7,924 nucleotides of DNA from an uncultured Actinomycetes bacterium (GCA_937881255.1 CALGFH010000185.1:1-7924), one strand, 5' to 3'; positions 1 through 6,411 are shown, counted from the first letter of the stretch. Numbers and translations: made by a program. The notes: a model not told the origin generated them from the sequence alone.

Positions 1-351
1 CAGCGGGCCGGGCTGCGGCTGCGGGAGATCGGCGAGCTGCTCGAGGTCGCCGACCAGGGCCAGTGCCCCTGCGGCCACACCGAGGCCCTGCTCCGCGAAC
101 GGCTCGCCGAGGTCAGGGCCGAGCTGGCGCGCCTGCGGGCCCTGGAGGCCGACCTGACCCGGCTGCTGGAGCGCCAGCCCGACCCGTCCTGTCCGGAGGC
201 GACCACCGCGGCCATGGCCTGGTGGTGCGCCGACGACTCTCCCGACCCCCTGCCAGTCCCCGGAGAGGAGGTGACCACCTTGGCCCAGGACCCGTCCATG
301 CCCGACTGCCCGTGCGACGACTGCCCGCCCGGCTGCTGCCAGACCGCCTGA
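1..351 (+). CDS. MerR-family metal-responsive regulator, C-terminal part
   Basis: The gene is open from the window edge in frame 1 and ends in TGA, giving 116 residues; the DNA-binding N-terminus lies outside. The segment with GLRLREIGELL, then CPCGHTEALL and a long amphipathic helix (residues 26-58, RLAEVRAELARLRALEADL), is the dimerisation helix of MerR/CueR/SoxR-type regulators. In such proteins a Cys just before this helix and a Cys-containing loop after it bind the metal. Here Cys22 and Cys24 precede the helix and Cys64 (DPSCPEA) follows it, where mercury MerR has its last ligand; the cysteine at the helix end in mercury MerR is replaced (LLERQPD). A long tail follows with Cys76 and a cluster, CPCDDCPPGCC (residues 103-113), making nine Cys in 116 residues. 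Metal sensing is family knowledge plus the Cys pattern; the actual metal cannot be told. Confidence 0.85.
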   Translation, partial: QRAGLRLREIGELLEVADQGQCPCGHTEALLRERLAEVRAELARLRALEADLTRLLERQPDPSCPEATTAAMAWWCADDSPDPLPVPGEEVTTLAQDPSMPDCPCDDCPPGCCQTA

Positions 352-364
352 CCTCCGACCCACC

Positions 365-394
365 GCGAGACCGGCAAGGCGCCACCGGTCTCGC
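365..394 (+). terminator. Perfect 10-bp inverted repeat after the MerR gene
   Basis: GCGAGACCGG (365-374) and CCGGTCTCGC (385-394) are perfect reverse complements around a 10-nt loop. The repeat starts 14 nt after the MerR-type stop codon and lies before the next gene's ribosome-binding site. There is no T-run after it, so it is not a textbook intrinsic terminator. In GC-rich actinobacteria, stem-only terminators are commonly proposed. It could equally be an operator for the genes downstream. Confidence 0.4.
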
Positions 395-424
395 CGGAGC
401 CGACGAGGCGACAGGGACCAGACC

Positions 425-432
425 GAGGAGGG
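425..432 (+). promoter_or_regulatory. Strong Shine-Dalgarno in front of ATG 439
   Basis: GAGGAGGG sits 6 nt before the ATG at 439, near-ideal spacing. It is the best ribosome-binding site in this intergenic stretch, yet the ATG it serves opens only a 10-codon frame, not the aminotransferase frame. Confidence 0.6.
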
Positions 433-438
433 CGGACG

Positions 439-471
439 ATGCCGGTCGGCGACCGGGGACGGAGTGTGTGA
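439..471 (+). CDS. Possible 10-codon leader ORF coupled to the aminotransferase
   Basis: An ATG with an excellent Shine-Dalgarno opens MPVGDRGRSV and stops at TGA 469-471. The stop overlaps the aminotransferase GTG (468-470) as GTGA, the arrangement used for translational coupling. The peptide has no run of a single amino acid that would suggest attenuation. Three readings are possible: ribosomes load here and re-initiate at 468; the protein is made by a -1 slip at GTGTG; or a one-base sequence error splits what was one start region. The sequence alone does not decide between them. Confidence 0.35.
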   Translation: MPVGDRGRSV

Positions 472-1274
472 CCCTGCACCGGGTCGAGCTCAACGGGCGG
501 GCGGCCGAGCCTGGGACGCTGGAGGAGCTGGCGTTCGCCGGGTACGGGCACTTCACCTCGATGCAGGTGCGTGGGCATCGGGTGCGGGGGCTGGACCTGC
601 ACCTGGAGCGGCTGGGCCGGGACTCGCTGGAGCTGTTCGGCCGGGCGGTGGACGGCCGACGGGTCCTGAGCTACCTGCGCCAGGCCACCGACGGCCTCCC
701 TGGGGACCTGTCGCTGCAGATCAACCTGTTCTCCCGGGACGAGGCGGCGGTCGAGGCCGGGCGACCCGTCGAGCCCGACGTGCTGGTCCGGGCCGGCCCG
801 CCGGCGGAGGCGGGAACGACGCCGGTCCGGGTCCGGACGGACGTGCACGAGCGGTTCCTGCCCGAGGTGAAGCACGTCGCCACCCTGGGGCTGGTGTACC
901 TCTGGCGGCGGGCGCGGCGCGACGGCTTCGACGACGTGCTGTTCGTGGACCGCGACGGCTTCGTGTCCGAGGGGTCGATCTGGAACCTGTGCCTGTTCGA
1001 CGGCGAGCGGGTCGTGTGGCCGGCCGCCCCGGCCCTGCGCGGGATCACCATGCAGCTGGTGCAGGCCGGGCTGGCCCGCGAGGGCGTCCCGTCGGCCACC
1101 CGTCCCGTGCACCGCGACGACCTGGGCCGGTTCCGGTCGGCGGTGCTGATGAACTCGATCGTCCCCGGGCGGCCGCTGGCCGCGATCGACGGGGTCGAGC
1201 TCCCCGGGGACACCGAGCTGCTGGACGTTGTCCGACACGCCTACCTGGGCAGCGAGGAGCAGCCCCTCCGATGA
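468..1274 (+). CDS. Class IV (PLP fold IV) aminotransferase family protein
   Basis: The 268-residue product has the marks of the branched-chain/D-amino-acid aminotransferase and aminodeoxychorismate lyase superfamily: an N-terminal half with FTSMQVRGHRVRGLDLHLERL, the PLP lysine in EVKHVATLGLVYL (Lys135), the signature DRDGFVSEGSIWNLCLF (Glu168, Ser170, Asn173) contacting the cofactor, and ALRGIT (residues 189-194) where the family has its phosphate-binding LPG-(I/V)-T loop. The length is normal for the family. GTG 468 is chosen because it is the only start codon near the homologous N-terminus in this frame; it has only a poorly spaced GGAG (461-464) of its own, but overlaps a short upstream ORF with a strong Shine-Dalgarno. 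Its stop overlaps the next ATG (1271) by 4 bp. The exact substrate (amino-acid transamination versus 4-amino-4-deoxychorismate lyase) cannot be assigned; no folate or amino-acid genes are adjacent. Confidence 0.85.
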   Translation: MTLHRVELNGRAAEPGTLEELAFAGYGHFTSMQVRGHRVRGLDLHLERLGRDSLELFGRAVDGRRVLSYLRQATDGLPGDLSLQINLFSRDEAAVEAGRPVEPDVLVRAGPPAEAGTTPVRVRTDVHERFLPEVKHVATLGLVYLWRRARRDGFDDVLFVDRDGFVSEGSIWNLCLFDGERVVWPAAPALRGITMQLVQAGLAREGVPSATRPVHRDDLGRFRSAVLMNSIVPGRPLAAIDGVELPGDTELLDVVRHAYLGSEEQPLR

Positions 1275-1758
1275 CGGCGGCCGGGCGGCACCTCGACTGG
1301 GAGGGCTGCCTGAACGTGCGCGACCTGGGGGGCCTGCCCGCCGCCGATGGGCGGGTGACCCGGTGGGGGGGTGCACCGTCGGGCGCGACCGCGCCGGGCT
1401 GGTCACGCTGCTGCTGCTCGCCCTCGCCGGGGTGGCCCCGGACGTGATCGCCGACGACTACGAGCTGAGCAACCCGCGGCTCGAATCGCTGCGGGCCCGG
1501 TCCTCGGGGGCGCACCGGGTCGGCCCGGGCCCGGCCGGCTCCCTGGCCCGGCGGGGCACGACCGCCCGCGAGGTCATCCTGGCCACCCTGGAGGCGGTCG
1601 ACGTCAGGGCCGTCCTCCGCGCCGGCGGGCTCAGCGATCGCCGGCGGCGCGCGGTTCGCCACCGGCTGCTGGAGCCTCCCGGTCCCGGGCCGGCGGCGGG
1701 CCGTCCGCGACCCACAGCGACCCGGCCTGGTCGACGGTCAGGGCCATCGGGTCGCTGA
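1271..1758 (+). pseudogene. Tyrosine/serine phosphatase-like gene, internally deleted and frameshifted
   Basis: ATG 1271 overlaps the aminotransferase stop (ATGA). The first ~35 residues read HLDWEGCLNVRDLGGLPAAD, the N-terminal signature of the Y_phosphatase3 family of protein-tyrosine/serine phosphatases. At a run of seven G (1365-1371) this frame departs into junk and stops at 1447. The next frame, from TGC 1372, gives CTVGRDRAGLVTLLLLALAG, the CX5R phosphatase P-loop (catalytic Cys at 1372-1374, Arg at 1390-1392), followed by PDVIADDYELSNPRLESL and the C-terminal helices to about 1680; the stop is at 1756-1758. The intervening segment expected in the family (RG...RS, the DLR strand and the acid loop, by estimate 80-100 residues) is absent. 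A simple indel cannot explain this: a deletion also removed the middle. It is probably inactive. Frame-1 sequence after about 1680 runs antisense into the hydrolase gene and is unlike the family. Confidence 0.75.
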
Positions 1759-2656
1759 GCTCGCCGAAGAAGCGGCCCTGGCCGTCGACGTGGCGCCAGG
1801 CGAGAAGCCACCAGGCGTCGCGGTGGCGCAGGACCCGGCCGGCGTAGAAGCTGACCTGCTGGTCGCCGAGCAGGAAGGCGTCCCGGTCCAGGGTGTAGGG
1901 CCCGAACGGATCGGGGGCGGCCAGGTAGTGGGTGCCGCCCTCGGCGACCACCCCGGGCCGGGCCAGGCGGACGGCGCTGTGGTCGGTCCACCAGGCGGAG
2001 AAGATGGCCCGCCAGGTCCCGCCCAGCTGGACCAGCTGCGGCACCTCCAGCTGGCCGAACTCGCCCGGGGCCGACAGCGGCGGGCCAGCCTCCCAGGTGC
2101 GCAGGTCGGCCGAGGAGGCGTGCCCGAGGACGCCGCGCCCGTCGGCGGGCCCGTGGTTGACCCGGGCGCAGACGACCATGTGGAACCGGCCGCCGGCCGG
2201 GTCCCAGAACACCCACGGGTCGCGCCAGGTCTCCTCGCCGCGCGGGTGCTCGCGGGCGGTCTCGTACCAGCGCGGGTCGGCCTCCACCACCAGCGGCTGG
2301 CGCTCCCAGGTGAGCAGGTCGTCGGAGGTGGCCAGGCCGACCCGCTGCACGCGGCCACCCTCCCGGGTCGAGATGCCCGAGTAGAACATGTGCCAGCGCC
2401 CACCGGCCTCCAGCACGCTGCCGGTCCAGGTGGCCTGGTCGTCGAAGGCGCCCGGCGGGCCCGGGCTGACCGCGGTGGGCAGGACCTCCCAGCTCCGGAG
2501 GTCCTGGGACACGGCGTGGCCGATCTGGGCGTGGCTGTGCCGCAGGTCGGGATGGCCCAGGTCACGGGGGGCGTGCAGGAAGAAGACATGCACGTCCCCG
2601 CCATCGGCGGCGAACCAGAAGTCCCAGATCCAGTGCCCGGGCAGCCGCAGGCTCAG
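1631..2656 (-). CDS. Clan GH-J (GH32/GH68-like) glycoside hydrolase, probable beta-fructosidase, CTG start
   Basis: The product is a five-bladed beta-propeller hydrolase of about 341 residues with no signal peptide, so it should act in the cytoplasm on imported sugar. From Leu1 at 2656: HWIWDFW holds the probable nucleophile Asp12 (codon 2621-2623); WTGS (77-80) matches the FSGS region; RDPWVF (145 on) is the RDP transition-state motif; LEVPQL holds the probable acid/base Glu204. Repeated SxDLxxW elements mark the blades. The first standard start codon in frame is GTG 2593, but it would drop the WIWDFW strand and the nucleophile. The frame is open up to the TAG (2681-2683) that ends the upstream permease, with no ATG, GTG or TTG. 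A CTG at 2656-2654 lies 7 nt after GGGAGA (2669-2664), so I place the start there. It is the last gene of the sugar operon. A GH43-type fold relative is the main alternative; the exact substrate is unproven. Confidence 0.8.
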   Translation of the reverse strand: MSLRLPGHWIWDFWFAADGGDVHVFFLHAPRDLGHPDLRHSHAQIGHAVSQDLRSWEVLPTAVSPGPPGAFDDQATWTGSVLEAGGRWHMFYSGISTREGGRVQRVGLATSDDLLTWERQPLVVEADPRWYETAREHPRGEETWRDPWVFWDPAGGRFHMVVCARVNHGPADGRGVLGHASSADLRTWEAGPPLSAPGEFGQLEVPQLVQLGGTWRAIFSAWWTDHSAVRLARPGVVAEGGTHYLAAPDPFGPYTLDRDAFLLGDQQVSFYAGRVLRHRDAWWLLAWRHVDGQGRFFGELSDPMALTVDQAGSLWVADGPPPARDREAPAAGGEPRAAGDR

Positions 2657-2680
2657 CGGTGGGTCTCCCTGCCTCCCGAT

Positions 2681-3616
2681 CTACCCCTTGACCGACCCGG
2701 CGGTGAGGCCGCGGACGAAGAACCGCTGGAGCGAGATGAACACCAGCACCGGCACGATCATGCTGATGATGGCGCCGGCGGTCAGCAGCTGCCAGCCCTG
2801 GTTCTGCGACCCGACCAGCCCGGCCACGGTCACGGTGACGACCTCCTTCTCGCCCGGGCCGAGGAACAGCAGGGCGATCAGCAGGTCGTTCCAGACCCAC
2901 AGGAACTGGAAGATGGCGAACGAGGCCAGCGCCGGCACCGACATGGGCACGATCAGCCGCCAGAACGTCTTGAAGTGGCTGGCCCCGTCGATCTTGGCCG
3001 ACTCGACCACCGCTTTGGGCAAGGTCGACATGTAGTTGCGCAGGATGTAGATGGCCAGGGGCATGCCGAAGCCGATGTGGGCCAGGTACACGGCGGCGAA
3101 CTGGCCGGTCAGCCCGACGTTGCCGTAGATCTGCAGCAGCGGCACCAGGGCGACCTGGTTGGGCACCACCAGCAGGGCCACGATGAGCACGAACAGCGAG
3201 TCGCGGAACGGGAACTCCATGAAGGTGAAGGCATACGCCGCGAAGGCGGCGATCATGATCGGGATCACGGTCGCCGGCAGGGTCACCGCGAAGCTGTTGA
3301 TGAAGGCGTTGCCCATCCCCTCGTTCCAGGCCTGGCTGTAGTTGGAGAGGGTGTACTGGGTGAAGTCCAGCGGCGAGGTGATGACCGTCCACCAGCCCGA
3401 GGTGTTGGCCGCGTCCGGGGTGCGGAAGGCGGTCACCACGATCCCCAGCGTCGGCACGATCCAGAGGAAGCACAGGATCACCAGGGCGAGCTTGACCAGC
3501 CAGTTGGCCTTTCCGGCGCCGGGGGCCGCCGCGTCCTCGCGCTTGGCGATCGCGCGCCGCGGCTTGACCTCGCCGGGGACCGGAGTGGGCGGAGGAGTGG
3601 TTCCGGTGGTCGTCAT
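2681..3616 (-). CDS. Carbohydrate ABC transporter permease, MalG/AglG type
   Basis: This is an inner-membrane subunit of 311 residues that pairs with the upstream permease to form the sugar channel. A Pro/Thr- and charge-rich cytoplasmic tail of about 38 residues precedes the first membrane helix (about 39-63, LVKLALVILCFLWIVPTLG). Further helices follow at about 105-132, 141-161, 172-192, 226-247 and 275-297, six in all as expected for MalG. The EAA loop that contacts the ATPase is clear: ESAKIDGASHFKTFWRLIVP (205-224), with the invariant Gly211. ATG 3616 overlaps the preceding stop by 4 bp and follows GAGGAGG (3630-3624) at 7 nt. The stop TAG is followed after a short gap by the hydrolase in the same frame. 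The closest relatives I recognise are permeases of alpha-glucoside importers; that is a resemblance, not proof of substrate. Confidence 0.93.
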   Translation of the reverse strand: MTTTGTTPPPTPVPGEVKPRRAIAKREDAAAPGAGKANWLVKLALVILCFLWIVPTLGIVVTAFRTPDAANTSGWWTVITSPLDFTQYTLSNYSQAWNEGMGNAFINSFAVTLPATVIPIMIAAFAAYAFTFMEFPFRDSLFVLIVALLVVPNQVALVPLLQIYGNVGLTGQFAAVYLAHIGFGMPLAIYILRNYMSTLPKAVVESAKIDGASHFKTFWRLIVPMSVPALASFAIFQFLWVWNDLLIALLFLGPGEKEVVTVTVAGLVGSQNQGWQLLTAGAIISMIVPVLVFISLQRFFVRGLTAGSVKG

Positions 3617-4593
3617 CGTGCTGCCTCCTCGGCCCGGAAGTGGCGAACCTGGTAGATGATGACGGGGAGCACGGCGATCATCAGCATGACCACGATGGCC
3701 GAGGCCCGGCCGTTGTTGCCGTTCCGGAACAGCTCGTTGAAGAAGTTGACCGCGATCACGTCGGTGTTGAAGTTGCCGTTGGTCATCACGTAGACGACGT
3801 CGAAGATCTTCATGACGCTGATGAGCACGGTGATGAACACCGTGATCACCGTGGCCCAGATCTGCGGCACGATCACCCTGAAGAAGATCTGGCGCTCGTT
3901 GGCCCCGTCGATCCGGGCCGCCTCCAGGGTGTCGACCGGCACGCCCTTGACCGCGGCCGACAGCAGTACCATCGAGAACCCGACCTGGGCCCAGATCAGG
4001 ATGATCATCAGCAGGAAGCTGTTGAAGTGCAGCGTGTCGACCTGCAGCCAGGCCACCGGGTCGAACCCCAGGGCGGTCCAGACGGCGTTCTGGAGGCCGA
4101 TCTGCGGCTCGCCCTCGGGGCGGGCCTCATAGATGAAGCGCCAGATGGTGGCCTGACCGACCCCGCTGATGGCCATCGGCAGGAAGATGATCGACTTGGA
4201 GAGCTTCTCCGACTGGGGGCCCAGCCGGTCGGCCAGGACCGCGACCCCGAGGCCCAGGGCCACGGTGACCGCCGGGACCACCGCGATCCACAGCAGGGTG
4301 TTGTAGAGCGTCTGCCGGAAGGCTTCCGAGCCGAGCAGGTCGCTGTAGTTCTCGAAGCCGACCCAGGCCGTGCTCCGGGCGTTGGCGAAGCTCAGGATGA
4401 ACGTCCGGATGGCCGGGTAGACCAGGAACAGGCCGATGGCCGCGACCGCCGGCCCGATGAAGACCCAGGGCTTGAGGCGCTCCTCCCACTTCGCGGGAAA
4501 CGTCTCGACCAGCTTGTTGAGGACCCAGTACAGCAGCAGGGCGGCGCCCACGCCACCGACGATCGCCAGCAAGGCGTTGATCAGCCTGATCAT
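3613..4593 (-). CDS. Carbohydrate ABC transporter permease, MalF/AglF type
   Basis: This is the first permease of the importer, 326 residues. An extra N-terminal hydrophobic helix (about 4-28, ALLAIVGGVGAALLLYWVL) comes before the usual core, which starts at about 43-69 (PWVFIGPAVAAIGLFLVYP). Core helices continue at about 98-121, 133-153, 191-212, 247-265 and 297-316. The EAA loop is LEAARIDGANERQIFFRVIVP (223-243), with the invariant Gly230. The extra leading helix and the loop between helices around residues 155-190 fit the AglF subgroup of MalF-like permeases. ATG 4593 follows AAAGGAG (4607-4601) at 7 nt, a strong ribosome-binding site. Its stop overlaps the MalG-type start, so the two permeases are probably made in equal amounts by coupled translation. 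No ATP-binding subunit is encoded nearby. Confidence 0.93.
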   Translation of the reverse strand: MIRLINALLAIVGGVGAALLLYWVLNKLVETFPAKWEERLKPWVFIGPAVAAIGLFLVYPAIRTFILSFANARSTAWVGFENYSDLLGSEAFRQTLYNTLLWIAVVPAVTVALGLGVAVLADRLGPQSEKLSKSIIFLPMAISGVGQATIWRFIYEARPEGEPQIGLQNAVWTALGFDPVAWLQVDTLHFNSFLLMIILIWAQVGFSMVLLSAAVKGVPVDTLEAARIDGANERQIFFRVIVPQIWATVITVFITVLISVMKIFDVVYVMTNGNFNTDVIAVNFFNELFRNGNNGRASAIVVMLMIAVLPVIIYQVRHFRAEEAAR

Positions 4594-4637
4594 CGACTTG
4601 CTCCTTTCTGCTCATGGCGCCGCGCGCCGCCCGCATC

Positions 4638-4673
4638 TGGTGGGTGCACGGCCCGGAGACCGTGCACCCACCA
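4638..4673 (-). promoter_or_regulatory. Strong intercistronic hairpin between binding-protein and permease genes
   Basis: A 14-bp perfect stem: arm 4638-4651 (TGGTGGGTGCACGG) pairs with 4660-4673 (CCGTGCACCCACCA) around an 8-nt loop (4652-4659). On the operon transcript it begins 8 nt after the binding-protein stop and ends about 30 nt before the permease ribosome-binding site. No T-run follows on either strand, so it is unlikely to be a full intrinsic terminator. In sugar ABC operons such a structure after the binding-protein gene typically protects the upstream mRNA from 3' decay or partly terminates transcription, so that binding protein is made in excess over permeases. That role is inferred here. 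Confidence 0.8.
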
Positions 4674-4681
4674 CCCGGCGC

Positions 4682-6001
4682 TTAGCTCGGCCAGCTCTCC
4701 TCGATGGTCTTCAGGGCCTCGTCCAGGTCCTGCTGCCCGCTGATCCAGGCCGTCATGCCCTTCCAGAAGGTCCCGGCGCCAACGGCCCCAGGCATCTGGT
4801 CGGAGCCGTCGAACCGGAACACGGTCGACTGGTAGGCGAGCTCGGCGATCGCCTTGGTGGTCTCGTCCGGGTACTTGCTCGTGTCGAAGGTCTTGTGCGG
4901 CGAGATCCAGCTCGACGCGGCCAGGTCGGCGAACGTGAACTCGGGGCTGGTCAGGTGCGTCATGACCTTCTTGGTGTCCTCGTCGTCGCTGAAGGCGCCC
5001 GCGAGGTCGCCACCGCCGAGGACCGGCTTGTTGGCCGCGTCCGTGCCCGGCAGCTGGAACACGCCGACCTCTTCGTCCAAGTTGGCCCGGACCTTCTCAG
5101 GGAAGAAGCCCTTCTGGGTGATGAAGTTGCCCTGGCGGTGCAGCATGCACTTGGGCGGGTCCGAGAACATGGGGTTGGCCGCGGTGCTGAAGGCGTTGCT
5201 CACGACCGCCTTGCGGCCGCCGAAGACGTTGCCGTCGGCCAGGGCGAGCTTCTCGAACTCCTGGGCCGCCTGGACGACCACCGGGTCGTTGAAGGGGATC
5301 TCGTGCTTGACCCACTGGTCGTACTTCTCGGGGCCGCCGTAGCGGAGCACGAAGTCCTCGATCCAGTCGGTGGCCGGCCAGCCGGTCGCGGCCGCGGACT
5401 CGATGCCCACGCACCACGGCGGCGTGCCGTCGGCCTTGATCTGGTTGGTCAGGGACTCGAGCTCGGCGATGGTGGTCGGGGCCTTGTAGCCCTTGGCCTC
5501 GAACGCCTTCCTCGGGTAGAAGACCAGGCTCTTGACGTTCATGCTCATGGGCACGCCGTACAGCTTGCCGTCCGCCGCGGTCCCGGCGCTGAGCTCACCG
5601 GGAACCAGGGTCGACTCGATCTTGGTCTTGTCGAGCAGGGCGCTGAGATCCTGCATCTTGCCGCTGTTGGCGATGTCCAGCATCACGCCCGGCTGGGGGA
5701 ACAGGGCGATGTCGGGGAGGTTGTTGCCCTGCACCCGGGTCCGGACGATCGTGTCGAAGGACTGCGAGGCCTCCGAGAACTTGATCGTGACCCCGTTGGC
5801 CTGCGCCCACTCGTTCAGCCCGTCCTGGAACCCCTTGGACTGGTCGCCGCCGAAGCCGAACAGGATCTCGACCTGGCCGTCGCCTTCCGCGGCCGAGTCC
5901 GAGCCGCCGCCACCGCCGCCTTCCTCGCTGAGACACGCCGAGGCGAACAGCATGGCCACCGCCGCCACCGCGATCCCCTGGAACAACCTACGCCATCGCA
6001 T
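4682..6001 (-). CDS. Sugar ABC transporter solute-binding lipoprotein, AglE-like
   Basis: This is the extracytoplasmic sugar receptor of the importer, 439 residues. MRWRRLFQGIAVAAVAMLFASAC is a lipoprotein signal: basic start, hydrophobic core and lipobox ASAC with Cys23 as the lipid-modified residue. A Gly/Ser/Glu linker (about 24-40) leads to the family 1 binding fold, with VEILFGFGGDQ, TRVQGNNLPDIALFPQPG and LYGVPMSMNVKSLVFYPRKAFE in order. The segment around PPWCVGIESAAATGWPATDW, followed by GPEKYDQWVKHEIPFNDP, is characteristic of alpha-glucoside binding proteins (AglE group). ATG 6001 is preferred over an ATG 33 nt upstream because AAGGGAG lies 5 nt before it and the signal peptide then begins normally. 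Two cysteines in the mature domain (WCVG and KCML) could form a disulfide. It is first in the operon and divergent from the ROK gene. Substrate is inferred from family resemblance only. Confidence 0.92.
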   Translation of the reverse strand: MRWRRLFQGIAVAAVAMLFASACLSEEGGGGGGSDSAAEGDGQVEILFGFGGDQSKGFQDGLNEWAQANGVTIKFSEASQSFDTIVRTRVQGNNLPDIALFPQPGVMLDIANSGKMQDLSALLDKTKIESTLVPGELSAGTAADGKLYGVPMSMNVKSLVFYPRKAFEAKGYKAPTTIAELESLTNQIKADGTPPWCVGIESAAATGWPATDWIEDFVLRYGGPEKYDQWVKHEIPFNDPVVVQAAQEFEKLALADGNVFGGRKAVVSNAFSTAANPMFSDPPKCMLHRQGNFITQKGFFPEKVRANLDEEVGVFQLPGTDAANKPVLGGGDLAGAFSDDEDTKKVMTHLTSPEFTFADLAASSWISPHKTFDTSKYPDETTKAIAELAYQSTVFRFDGSDQMPGAVGAGTFWKGMTAWISGQQDLDEALKTIEESWPS

Positions 6002-6222
6002 TCTGTCTCCCTTTCGTTGACGCCGCAGCACCATCGGTAGTCGGCCGTTCCCTCTCAGGCCTGCCCCTCCCGGGTTTCCAACCGCACTACCTGGCGTGCT
6101 GGCCCACCAGCTTCCATCAACGAGACGTCCACGGCCCCTTTCGTGAGGACAACCGCGACGCTGCGCTCGCGAGGCGAAGTGGCCAACCGGTCTCGATCAT
6201 GCATTGGGGCAGCATGTGAAGT

Positions 6223-6236
6223 CCACCGGCCGGTGG
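6223..6236. promoter_or_regulatory. 14-bp perfect palindrome, possible operator
   Basis: CCACCGGCCGGTGG is its own reverse complement, and lies near the middle of the divergent region, 222 bp from the binding-protein start and about 210 bp from the ROK start. A dimeric regulator could bind it. Palindromes of C and G arise more easily in such GC-rich DNA, so the assignment is tentative. Confidence 0.35.
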
Positions 6237-6347
6237 TGACCGGCAGGGGCCCTGTCGCCGAGCGGAGCAGGTCATCGGTCTGCGTTTGCCCCGGTGCCCA
6301 CCGTTTGAAACCGCCCCATGCGTGCCAGGGACCAGCGTGGCGACCCC

Positions 6348-6376
6348 TTGTCACCCCATCTGGAAGCGATTAGATT
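6348..6376 (+). promoter_or_regulatory. Sigma70-type promoter for the ROK regulator
   Basis: TTGTCA (6348-6353, 5 of 6 to the -35 consensus) and TAGATT (6371-6376, 4 of 6 to the -10 consensus, with the key TA...T positions) are separated by exactly 17 bp. Transcription would start near 6383 and give a leader of about 60 nt. A GATAAT at 6383-6388 is an alternative -10, but its matching -35 (CTGGAA) is poor. Confidence 0.55.
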
Positions 6377-6411
6377 AGGGGCGATAATCATTCCGCCTGT
6401 AGTCTCCCATG

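Noticed and set aside
63..467. An upstream extension of the aminotransferase frame to GTG 63
   Set aside because: The first 135 codons lie out of frame over the MerR-type gene and are Arg/Pro/Gly-rich filler; homology begins only after GTG 468.
2681..2683. TAG readthrough joining the MalG-type permease to the in-frame hydrolase
   Set aside because: The permease ends at its normal length and a ribosome-binding site lies just after the stop, so a separate start at CTG 2656 is simpler.
1790..3655. A 621-codon open frame on the plus strand across the hydrolase and MalG-type permease genes
   Set aside because: It is antisense to two clearly recognisable genes; its Gly/His/Asp/Gln-rich composition is what a GC-rich coding strand gives when read backwards.
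4436..6040. A 534-codon plus-strand open frame opposite the binding-protein gene
   Set aside because: It is antisense to a well-supported lipoprotein gene and has low-complexity composition with no recognisable domain.
6275..6320. A GTTTGAAAC stretch resembling the T-loop of a tRNA
   Set aside because: The flanking bases do not form a 5-bp T stem, and no acceptor or anticodon arm could be found.
6055..6354. A 99-codon minus-strand frame and an overlapping 76-codon plus-strand frame (6143-6373) in the divergent spacer
   Set aside because: Neither has a ribosome-binding site, a typical codon pattern or a recognisable motif, and they overlap a likely promoter region.
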